This document shows, piece after piece, positions 1-4,947 of a DNA stretch of 5,828 bases; within the stretch, counting starts at the first letter, position 1; each line of letters starts with the position of its first letter. Source of the stretch: Sulfurimonas sp. Lineage in GTDB: Bacteria > Campylobacterota > Campylobacteria > Campylobacterales > Sulfurimonadaceae. Position numbers and translations under genes: made by a program. Below the pieces are notes generated by a model, which was not told the origin of the DNA, made no database searches, and saw only the letters and a list, made by a program, of their open reading frames with translations. The DNA lies in contig JAMORM010000101.1 in NCBI GenBank assembly GCA_027063585.1, positions 1 to 5,828 on the forward strand, in the 5' to 3' direction.

Positions 1-545
1 CCATACACTTTTTCAGCATCGATGTCTACCCATGGAGCAAGACCAGTTTGGTTTGTAAGCTCGATAGCACGAACAACTTGATTGTTCGTTTTACTAGCTT
101 CTTTTACTTCTATTTTTTGACCCGGTTTCACACGGTAAGAAGGTATATCAAGTTTTTTACCATCAACTAAGATGTGACCGTGTGTTACTAGTTGACGAGC
201 AAATCTACGAGTAGATGCAAATCCCATTCTGTAAACAACATTGTCTAATCTTTGTTCAATTAACGTAATAAGGTTTGTACCTGTATTTCCATCACGACGT
301 TTTGCTTCAACGAATAAAGCACGGAATTGCTTTTCAGAAATACCATACATGAATTTCGCTTTTTGCTTTTCATTAAGTTGTAAACCATACTCAGAAACTT
401 TTTTACGACGTTGGCCATGTTGACCTGGACCGTAAGGACGCTTTTCTAAAGCAGATTTTCCTGCTAAACGACGCTCACCTTTTAAGTTTAGGCTTACTCC
501 GAATCTTCTTTCGATCTTTTCTACTGGACCTCTATATCTTGCCAT
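1..545 (-). CDS. rpsD: 30S ribosomal protein S4 (3' end beyond the left edge)
   Basis: The reverse strand starts with ATG at 545 and stays open to position 1, giving about 181 residues of a protein that is usually near 208. It begins [16 protein letters not shown], then has the [10 protein letters not shown] block, and from about residue 98 the RNA-binding S4 domain ([20 protein letters not shown], then [11 protein letters not shown]). S4 is a primary 16S rRNA binder that nucleates assembly of the small-subunit body. In enterobacteria it also represses its own operon at the translational level. This copy lacks the N-terminal zinc cysteines found in some S4 proteins. Its Shine-Dalgarno AAGGAGAT (rc of 551-558) overlaps the rpsK stop, so translation is probably coupled to S11. 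In related genomes rpoA and rplQ usually follow, which here would be off the left edge. Confidence 0.97.
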   Translation of the reverse strand, partial: MARYRGPVEKIERRFGVSLNLKGERRLAGKSALEKRPYGPGQHGQRRKKVSEYGLQLNEKQKAKFMYGISEKQFRALFVEAKRRDGNTGTNLITLIEQRLDNVVYRMGFASTRRFARQLVTHGHILVDGKKLDIPSYRVKPGQKIEVKEASKTNNQVVRAIELTNQTGLAPWVDIDAEKVY

Positions 546-556
546 CAGTAATCTCC

Positions 557-949
557 TTAAACTCTACGACGCTTAGGCGCGCGACAACCGTTGTGTGGTA
601 ATGGTGTAACATCTTTCATAAATGTAACACGGATTCCTTCGATAGCACCGACAGCTTTAACTGCAGTTTCACGACCTGAACCGGGACCTTGAACTTTAAT
701 ACCAAGTTCTTTTATACCATGTACTTGAGCTTTTGCAACTGCATCTTCAACAGCCGCTTGTGCAGCAAATGGAGTTGATTTTTTAGAACCTTTAAAACCA
801 AGGCTTCCAGCAGAACTCCAAGCAATCATATTACCCATTTCATCTGTAATAGTTACAAGAGTATTATTAAATGATGCCGCAATATGAACAATACCACGTG
901 ATATATTCTTTTTTATTACTTTTTTTCTAACAGCTTTTCTTTTTGCCAT
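557..949 (-). CDS. rpsK: 30S ribosomal protein S11
   Basis: This is a complete 130-residue protein, the usual length for S11. Recognisable blocks are [18 protein letters not shown] (residues about 20-37), [20 protein letters not shown] (about 44-63) and the C-terminal [19 protein letters not shown]11 sits on the platform of the 30S subunit near the E-site mRNA path and the S7 contact. The gene lies 11 nt after rpsM and 11 nt before rpsD in the conserved S13-S11-S4 order. A TAAGGA Shine-Dalgarno overlaps the end of the gap after rpsM, so it should be translated as part of one polycistronic message. Nothing in the protein looks unusual. Confidence 0.98.
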   Translation of the reverse strand: MAKRKAVRKKVIKKNISRGIVHIAASFNNTLVTITDEMGNMIAWSSAGSLGFKGSKKSTPFAAQAAVEDAVAKAQVHGIKELGIKVQGPGSGRETAVKAVGAIEGIRVTFMKDVTPLPHNGCRAPKRRRV

Positions 950-960
950 ACTATAATTCC

Positions 961-1323
961 TTACGCTGCGCCGACAGTTTTACGTTTACCCTTACGAGTA
1001 CGCGCATTTGTCTTAGTTTTTTGACCACGACATGGAAGACCACGACGGTGACGTAGACCACGGTATGAACCTAAATCCATAAGTGCCTTAATATCCATTG
1101 CAACTTTTTTACGTAAATCACCCTCAACCATATGGTTTTCACGGATTTCTTTCGTAATCGCTGCTACATCTTCTTCGTTTAATTCGAAAACTCTTTTGTT
1201 ATAGTCTATCCCTGTTGCGTCTAATATTTGACGAGCAGTATGAAGACCTATACCATAGATGTATGTTAATCCATACTCTATACGTTTTTTCTTAGGTAAA
1301 TCTACACCAGAAATACGAGCCAT
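961..1323 (-). CDS. rpsM: 30S ribosomal protein S13
   Basis: This complete 120-residue protein begins [20 protein letters not shown] and carries the helix-hairpin-helix stretch [12 protein letters not shown] (about residues 23-34). It ends with the basic tail [20 protein letters not shown] followed by TRKGKRKT, which is typical of S13. S13 lies in the head of the 30S subunit and contacts the P-site tRNA and 50S bridge B1. The start is only 2 nt after the rpmJ stop (TAA CC ATG), with an AAGGA Shine-Dalgarno inside the last rpmJ codons. In E. coli the S4 autoregulatory pseudoknot lies just before rpsM. There is no room for one here, so any such element would have to be upstream of rpmJ. Confidence 0.98.
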   Translation of the reverse strand: MARISGVDLPKKKRIEYGLTYIYGIGLHTARQILDATGIDYNKRVFELNEEDVAAITKEIRENHMVEGDLRKKVAMDIKALMDLGSYRGLRHRRGLPCRGQKTKTNARTRKGKRKTVGAA

Positions 1324-1325
1324 GG

Positions 1326-1439
1326 TTATCCTTGTCTCTGTTTATGTTTAGGATTCTTGCAGATTACTCTTACAATACCTCTTCTTTTGATGACTTTACA
1401 GTCATCACACATCTTTTTCACTGAAGCTCTTACTTTCAT
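1326..1439 (-). CDS. rpmJ: 50S ribosomal protein L36
   Basis: This short gene, read on the reverse strand from the ATG at 1439-1437 to the TAA at 1328-1326, encodes 37 residues. The protein starts [20 protein letters not shown] and ends [10 protein letters not shown]. It is the classic zinc-ribbon form of L36, with ligands C11, C14, C27 and H32. L36 stabilises the rRNA near the peptidyl-transferase side of the 50S subunit. The zinc-containing form needs adequate zinc, and many bacteria keep a zinc-free paralogue elsewhere. An AAGGA Shine-Dalgarno (rc of 1446-1450) precedes it. It is the first gene of the ribosomal cluster here. infA, which often precedes rpmJ, is absent and its place is taken by the divergent nrd operon. 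Confidence 0.97.
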   Translation of the reverse strand: MKVRASVKKMCDDCKVIKRRGIVRVICKNPKHKQRQG

Positions 1440-1462
1440 CGTAAGTCCTTATTAGTCGTTGT

Positions 1463-1572
1463 CTTTACTGTTTTCAGGCAAAGAACTTATTTATTCGCTT
1501 GCCAATACTTTTATCTTCTATACATTATATATAGAGATAGAAATACTCTTCTCTTTTGTTAAAACAGTAAAG
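1463..1572 (-). promoter_or_regulatory. Structured leader before rpmJ (possible r-protein autoregulatory RNA)
   Basis: A perfect 12-bp inverted repeat is formed by CTTTACTGTTTT (1463-1474) and AAAACAGTAAAG (1561-1572). The 86 nt between them hold a second hairpin, TATCTTCTATA (1512-1522) against TATAGAGATA (1530-1539), with one bulged base and a 7-nt loop. They also hold a short GGCAA/TTGCC stem (reverse strand, about 1476-1504). Read as the rpmJ-rpsM-rpsK-rpsD mRNA leader, this gives a three-way-junction layout that starts a few nt after the predicted transcription start. It ends about 23 nt before the rpmJ start codon. The pairing is read directly from the sequence. A role in feedback by S4 or another r-protein is inference. 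Confidence 0.5.
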
Positions 1573-1581
1573 CGGATGGGA

Positions 1582-1587
1582 ATTATA
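1582..1587 (-). promoter_or_regulatory. Candidate -10 of the rpmJ operon promoter
   Basis: On the reverse strand the sequence GGCTATAATTCCC contains a perfect TATAAT, which would place the start of transcription near 1575. There is no convincing -35. That is common for sigma-70 promoters in Campylobacterota, where A/T tracts replace it. Transcripts from here would carry a leader of about 135 nt before rpmJ. A second TATAAT (rc of 1524-1529) also exists but lies in the loop of a hairpin. It would give a much shorter leader lacking one arm of the 12-bp stem. Confidence 0.6.
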
Positions 1588-1633
1588 GCCAAATGAATGT
1601 AAAAGTATTATTAAGTCTTAAAATTTATAAAAT

Positions 1634-1675
1634 CTAATAGAGATCAAATGACATAAAAGTGACAAAATTTATTAG
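1634..1675 (+). promoter_or_regulatory. Candidate FNR/CRP-family box and -10 for nrdD
   Basis: CTAAT-AGAG-ATCAA (1634-1647) matches 8 of the 10 defined positions of the FNR consensus TTGAT-N4-ATCAA; one half is perfect. Exactly 22 nt later comes TATTAG (1670-1675), a plausible -10, which places the box centre at about -41.5 and the transcript start near 1682. This is the class II activator geometry. It is also the same spacing as the exact box before the 4784 gene. Induction by low oxygen would suit an oxygen-sensitive reductase. The left half-site is degenerate, so this is a moderate call. TATAAA at 1696-1701 is an alternative -10. Confidence 0.45.
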
Positions 1676-1716
1676 TGCTTTTTAACGCTGCTTTTTATAA
1701 ACTGTCGTCATCACTT

Positions 1717-1722
1717 AAGGAG
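1717..1722 (+). promoter_or_regulatory. Ribosome binding site of nrdD
   Basis: AAGGAG lies 7 nt before the ATG at 1730, a strong match to the 16S anti-Shine-Dalgarno, and it fixes the nrdD start. Confidence 0.85.
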
Positions 1723-1729
1723 AGCAAAC

Positions 1730-3838
1730 ATGGTAGAGTATATTTTAAAACGAGACGGTTCTTACAAACAGTTTTTCTCTTATAAAATAGAAGATGCCAT
1801 AAAAAAAGCTTTTTTAAGTGAAAATGTAGATTTTGATGAAGCTGTGTATATCAAAGTTATACAAAAACTCGATGCTAAACGGGTTATTGCCGTAGAAGAT
1901 ATACAAGACATTATAGAAAAAGAGTTATACAAAGCAAAATATTTTGACGTAATGCGTTCATTTATACTCTATCGCCATCTGCATAAGCTTCAAAGAGACA
2001 ACTTACTTGAAGACGATACTACCTATATTAACTCTACACAGACTATAGAGGAGTATATAAGCGGAAGCGATTGGAGAATAAAAGCAAACTCCAACACCGG
2101 TTATTCAAATGCCGGTCTTGTAAATAATACAGCAGGCAAAGTTATAGCAAATTACTGGCTTGACAAAATTTACTCAAAAGAAGAAGGATATGCGCATAGA
2201 AACGGGGACTATCACATACATGATCTAGACTGTTTGACGGGTTATTGTGCCGGCTGGAGTCTGAGAGTTCTTCTAGATGAAGGGTTTAACGGAGTAAGAG
2301 GAAGAGTAGAAAGCAATGCACCAAAGCATTTCAGAGAAGCTCTTGGACAAATGGCAAATTTTTTAGGTATTTTACAAAGTGAATGGGCCGGAGCGCAAGC
2401 TTTTTCATCATTTGATACATACCTTGCACCTTATCTTTTTAAAGATCAACTTTCATATAAGGAGGTAAAAAAAAGTATTCGTAGTTTCATATACAATTTA
2501 AACGTTCCTGCTAGATGGGGACAATCACCTTTTACAAATATCACTATAGATTGGAATGTTCCTGATGATTTGAAGGATCAAATTCCAACAAGTAAGCAAA
2601 GACATCTCTTTGAAAATATTGATGATGCCAATCTAAGATTCAAAGCACAAGAGAGAGGTGTTACCTCTCTTACTGATATGACATATAAAAATTTTCAAGA
2701 AGAGATGCATATGATAAATAAAGCTTACTATGAGGTTATGACAGAGGGAGACAAAACAGGTCAACCTTTTACATTCCCTATACCTACCGTCAATATCACA
2801 GAAGATTTTGACTGGTACGGTGAAAATACAGATTTGCTGTTTGAAAACACGGCAAAAATTGGCTCTTCCTACTTTCAAAATTTCATAGGGAGCCAATATA
2901 AACGTGACAAAAATGGTGAACTTATAGCAAATGAAGAAGCATATAAACCAGGTCATGTCAGGAGTATGTGTTGTAGACTACAACTTGATTTAAGAGAGCT
3001 TCTTAAACGAGGTGGTGGCCTATTTGGAAGTGCCGAGATGACAGGAAGCATAGGTGTTGTCACAATCAATATGGCAAGACTTGGCTTTTTACACAAAGGA
3101 AATATGACATCTCTCATAGGGCGACTTGATGAGTTAATGGAGTATGCAAAATCTACCTTGGAGAAAAAGCGTGTTTTTATTCAGGAGATGTATGACAGAG
3201 GACTTTTTCCTTATACAAAAAGATATTTGCCGGGATTTAAAAACCATTTTTCTACTATTGGAGTCAATGGAATCAATGAGATGATATTAAATTTTTCAGC
3301 TGGAGCTTATGATATCAGCTCAACACAGGGAATTGACTTTGCAACCGAGATTCTTAACCACATAAGAGAGAGAATGGTTGTCTTTCAAGAAGAAACCGGA
3401 AATCTTTACAATCTCGAAGCCACACCGGCAGAAGGAACAACCTATAGGTTTGCCAAAGAAGACAAAAAAAGATATGGCGATAAAATTATACAAGCCGGTA
3501 TGGGTGAAAATATTTACTACACAAACTCTTCACAAATTCCGGTCGGTCTTACGGATGACCCTTTTGAAGCTTTAACCCTGCAGGATGATCTGCAAACAAA
3601 ATACACAGGAGGAACGGTACTGCACCTTTATATGCAAGAAAGACTCAGTTCTACTGAAGCATGCCGCAAATTAGTGAAAAACGTCATTACAAATTTCAGA
3701 CTGCCATATATTACAGTAACACCATTGTTTTCAGTTTGTCCAAAACACGGATATATCTCGGGAGAGCATGAGTATTGTCCAAAATGCGACGAAGAACTGA
3801 TAAGTGAATTTGAAAATCAAAAAAAGGAAGCATCATGA
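1730..3838 (+). CDS. nrdD: Anaerobic (class III) ribonucleoside-triphosphate reductase, catalytic part lacking the glycyl-radical domain
   Basis: This 702-residue protein reduces ribonucleotides to deoxyribonucleotides without oxygen. Residues about 3-90 form an ATP-cone allosteric domain (EYILKRDGSYKQF). The barrel carries HDLDCLTGYCAGW (164-176), with C168 or C173 as the candidate second redox cysteine. It also carries RSMCCRL (411-417), where C414 or C415 is the expected thiyl-radical cysteine. Near the C-terminus is the family's zinc region, with C670, H673, C683 and C686 (VCPKHGYISG, then YCPKC). Normally the glycyl-radical loop R-V-x-G-Y follows about 10-20 residues later in the same chain. 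Here the protein stops 16 residues after C686 and no such motif is present. The missing part is the next gene, which overlaps by ATGA. This does not look like simple decay, since a clean new start with its own Shine-Dalgarno follows. Confidence 0.96.
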   Translation: MVEYILKRDGSYKQFFSYKIEDAIKKAFLSENVDFDEAVYIKVIQKLDAKRVIAVEDIQDIIEKELYKAKYFDVMRSFILYRHLHKLQRDNLLEDDTTYINSTQTIEEYISGSDWRIKANSNTGYSNAGLVNNTAGKVIANYWLDKIYSKEEGYAHRNGDYHIHDLDCLTGYCAGWSLRVLLDEGFNGVRGRVESNAPKHFREALGQMANFLGILQSEWAGAQAFSSFDTYLAPYLFKDQLSYKEVKKSIRSFIYNLNVPARWGQSPFTNITIDWNVPDDLKDQIPTSKQRHLFENIDDANLRFKAQERGVTSLTDMTYKNFQEEMHMINKAYYEVMTEGDKTGQPFTFPIPTVNITEDFDWYGENTDLLFENTAKIGSSYFQNFIGSQYKRDKNGELIANEEAYKPGHVRSMCCRLQLDLRELLKRGGGLFGSAEMTGSIGVVTINMARLGFLHKGNMTSLIGRLDELMEYAKSTLEKKRVFIQEMYDRGLFPYTKRYLPGFKNHFSTIGVNGINEMILNFSAGAYDISSTQGIDFATEILNHIRERMVVFQEETGNLYNLEATPAEGTTYRFAKEDKKRYGDKIIQAGMGENIYYTNSSQIPVGLTDDPFEALTLQDDLQTKYTGGTVLHLYMQERLSSTEACRKLVKNVITNFRLPYITVTPLFSVCPKHGYISGEHEYCPKCDEELISEFENQKKEAS
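3820..3826 (+). other. A AAA AAG slippery heptamer in the nrdD reading frame
   Basis: The nrdD codons CAA AAA AAG (3818-3826) contain the heptamer A AAA AAG in the correct phase for -1 frameshifting, as in E. coli dnaX. A -1 slip here continues GGA AGC ATC ATG AGT with no stop, directly into the glycyl-radical gene. It would give a fused chain of about 751 residues with the usual domain order. Only a weak downstream hairpin is visible (AGT AAAA against TTTT..ACT, 3838-3859), and there is no upstream Shine-Dalgarno stimulator. Homopolymer A runs are common in such A/T-rich DNA, so frameshifting is possible but not shown. Confidence 0.4.
3824..3830 (+). promoter_or_regulatory. Ribosome binding site of the split glycyl-radical gene
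   Basis: AAGGAAG inside the last nrdD codons lies 4 nt before the ATG at 3835 (6 nt if counted from AAGGA). It supports independent or re-initiating translation of the small gene and argues that the split is a real gene boundary. Confidence 0.65.
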
Positions 3839-3984
3839 GTAAAAATGAAATTTTAGACTTAATCAAAGAAAACAGACAAAAATGTATAGTATACACACGA
3901 GTAATGGGTTATCACAGACCTGTTGAAAGTTTTAACATAGGAAAAACAGGTGAACACAGACAACGTAAACAGTTTAAAGAGTGA
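3835..3984 (+). CDS. Separate glycyl-radical domain of class III ribonucleotide reductase (split NrdD C-terminus)
   Basis: This 49-residue protein runs from the ATG at 3835, overlapping the nrdD stop as ATGA, to the TGA at 3982-3984. After a short charged N-terminal helix-like stretch (MSKNEILDLIKENRQK) comes CIVYTRVMGYHRPVESFN and then IGKTGEHRQRKQF. This matches the C-terminal glycyl-radical segment of class III reductases (pattern R-V-x-G-Y ... F-N-x-G-K). G25 is the predicted radical glycine, which NrdG would activate. C17 sits where many fused NrdD proteins have a cysteine next to the zinc region. It would therefore have to dock with the 702-residue chain to complete the active site, much as the GrcA/YfiD spare part restores pyruvate formate-lyase. 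nrdG starts inside this gene. A -1 frameshift product joined to NrdD is the alternative. The identification rests on motif recognition. Confidence 0.9.
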   Translation: MSKNEILDLIKENRQKCIVYTRVMGYHRPVESFNIGKTGEHRQRKQFKE

Positions 3985-4651
3985 AAAATGTATATATGAC
4001 ATAACCAAATTCACTCATTTGGATTATCCTGATCATCTTGCCTCTATTTTCTGGTTTAATGGATGCAATATGCGTTGTGACTTTTGCTATAACAAAGATA
4101 TAGTCTTTGCCAAAGAAGGGAGCTACACTCTGGAGGATGCTCTTGCATTTTTACATACAAGAAAGCATCTTCTGGATGCAGTTGTTCTCTCAGGCGGAGA
4201 GGCCTCTTCATATGATTTAACAGTTTTTTGCCAAGAAATCAAAAAACTTGGATTTTTAATCAAACTTGACACCAACGGTACAAACCCTTTACATGTAAAG
4301 AAGCTCCTTGATCTAGACTTGCTGGATTATGTTGCACTTGACTACAAAGCTCCCCAATATAAATTTACTCAAATAACTCACTCAAACAAATATGATGAAT
4401 TTAGCAAAACACTCGACCTTCTTATAAACAGCGATATTGAATTTGAAGTAAGAACTACATTGCACGCCGATCTATTAAACAGCGAGGACATAAATCTTAT
4501 TTTATTAGATTTAAAAGCGAGGGGCTACGACAAAGCCTATTATATTCAAGAGTTTTTAGATACACAAAACAACATCGGAAACCTACAAAAATCCTCTAAA
4601 TCTTTTGACAAATCAAAATTATTAAGTAATTTTCCTGTAATTTGGAGATAA
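3950..4651 (+). CDS. nrdG: Anaerobic ribonucleotide reductase activating protein (radical SAM)
   Basis: This 233-residue radical-SAM enzyme would abstract hydrogen from the glycine of the class III reductase, using a [4Fe-4S] cluster and S-adenosylmethionine. The cluster motif CNMRCDFC (CX3CX2C; C39, C43, C46) follows the family's start block LDYPDHLASIFWFNG. An SGGE motif at residues 81-84 binds the SAM amino group, and LDTNGT and LDYVALDYKAP are later family blocks. It is longer than E. coli NrdG (about 154 residues) and fits the longer NrdG-like subfamily. The GTG at 3950 is the only usual start after an in-frame TAG at 3938-3940. AGGA (3939-3942) lies 7 nt ahead of it. The gene overlaps the glycyl-radical gene by 35 nt, so the activase and its glycine-bearing target are probably translated together. 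Confidence 0.94.
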   Translation: MNTDNVNSLKSEKCIYDITKFTHLDYPDHLASIFWFNGCNMRCDFCYNKDIVFAKEGSYTLEDALAFLHTRKHLLDAVVLSGGEASSYDLTVFCQEIKKLGFLIKLDTNGTNPLHVKKLLDLDLLDYVALDYKAPQYKFTQITHSNKYDEFSKTLDLLINSDIEFEVRTTLHADLLNSEDINLILLDLKARGYDKAYYIQEFLDTQNNIGNLQKSSKSFDKSKLLSNFPVIWR

Positions 4652-4663
4652 ATCACTATTTTC

Positions 4664-4677
4664 TTGATATATATCAA
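4664..4677 (+). promoter_or_regulatory. Exact FNR-consensus box (TTGAT-N4-ATCAA)
   Basis: TTGATATATATCAA is a perfect 14-bp palindrome and matches all ten defined positions of the FNR box. Its centre (4670.5) is 41.5 nt before the predicted start near 4712, the class II activator position. A CRP/FNR-family oxygen or nitrogen-oxide sensor is the likely binder; which one cannot be told from the window. The run of six T after it resembles a terminator tail for nrdG, but a 5-bp stem with one G-C pair is too weak to be convincing. Confidence 0.75.
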
Positions 4678-4699
4678 TTTTTTATTGCTAATTTTGAGA

Positions 4700-4705
4700 T
4701 ATTAT
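4700..4705 (+). promoter_or_regulatory. Candidate -10 for the small exported-peptide gene
   Basis: TATTAT lies 22 nt after the FNR box, the standard class II gap, predicting transcription from about 4712 and a 72-nt leader before the ATG at 4784. Confidence 0.6.
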
Positions 4706-4714
4706 TCGTCAAAA

Positions 4715-4745
4715 TTTAAATCAGACAAAAATTGTCTTATTTAAA
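4715..4745 (+). repeat. 31-nt inverted repeat (hairpin) in the leader of the 4784 gene
   Basis: The arms TTTAAAT-C-AGACAA (4715-4728) and TTGTCT-T-ATTTAAA (4732-4745) pair at 13 of 14 positions around an AAA loop. It begins about 3 nt after the predicted transcription start, so it would cap the 5' end of the mRNA. No T run follows on the plus strand and only TTTT on the minus strand, so a classic terminator is unlikely. It could be a stability hairpin or a protein operator. Confidence 0.65.
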
Positions 4746-4750
4746 AAACT

Positions 4751-4767
4751 GAGTATTTTATTTACTC
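4751..4767 (+). repeat. Second short hairpin ahead of the 4784 gene
   Basis: GAGTA (4751-4755) and TACTC (4763-4767) form a 5-bp stem with a 7-nt loop. It ends 5 nt before the Shine-Dalgarno AAGGA (4773-4777) and could affect ribosome access. The stem is weak. Confidence 0.35.
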
Positions 4768-4783
4768 TTCACAAGGAAATATA

Positions 4784-4930
4784 ATGATTAAAATTATACT
4801 AGCATTTACATTGACAATGGTTGCACTTCAGGCTCAAGAGACAACAGTTCACTATGACAAAAAAGAAGTTAAAAAAGAGGCAATATCAAAGCCAAACCAT
4901 CCAGGCGAAAATTTGTATATTAACAAATAA
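4784..4930 (+). CDS. Small exported peptide, unknown function
   Basis: This 48-codon gene runs from the ATG at 4784 to the TAA at 4928-4930 and has a good Shine-Dalgarno (AAGGA, 6 nt ahead). I do not recognise the protein. Residues 1-17 (MIKIILAFTLTMVALQA) look like a Sec signal peptide: a lysine, a hydrophobic core, then ALQA before the likely cut after A17. The mature peptide would have only about 31 residues, be lysine- and glutamate-rich (YDKKEVKKEA) and end NHPGENLYINK. It has no cysteine, so it is not a lipoprotein or a c-type cytochrome. A promoter with an exact FNR box lies upstream, so it is probably induced when oxygen is low. It converges on the response regulator gene with a 17-nt gap. 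The signal peptide, ribosome site and promoter together make a real gene likely. Confidence 0.7.
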   Translation: MIKIILAFTLTMVALQAQETTVHYDKKEVKKEAISKPNHPGENLYINK

Positions 4931-4947
4931 TTCTCACAGGTTCTCAT

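Noticed and set aside
1522..1537. A 16-bp match to the NrdR box (13 of 16 positions), upstream of nrdD
   Set aside because: It lies about 200 nt before nrdD, has no second box about 31 bp away as NrdR sites usually do, and is explained by the A/T-rich hairpin of the rpmJ leader.
1593..1637. 14-codon open frame on the plus strand between rpmJ and nrdD
   Set aside because: It has no ribosome binding site and no recognisable sequence, and it overlaps the promoter region.
1649..1664. TGACA direct repeat with 11-bp period before nrdD, possibly a -35 or operator
   Set aside because: No good -10 fits at 16-18 nt from the second copy, and the units are too short to stand alone.
2633..2956. 107-codon open frame on the minus strand inside nrdD
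   Set aside because: It lies opposite a well-supported gene, has no recognisable domain and looks like a chance antisense frame.
4664..4684. FNR palindrome plus six T read as an intrinsic terminator after nrdG
   Set aside because: The stem is only 5 bp with one G-C pair, and the exact FNR consensus with a correctly spaced -10 explains it better.
4911..4928. ATTTGT/ACAAAT hairpin as a terminator for the minus-strand response regulator
   Set aside because: The stem is a weak 6 bp inside the small peptide gene and is followed on the minus strand by only TTT then CGCC.
4931..4946. Direct repeat TTCTCA with 10-bp period, like an OmpR-type regulator binding site
   Set aside because: It lies in the 17-nt gap between two converging gene ends, where no promoter is expected, and the repeat is only 6 bp.
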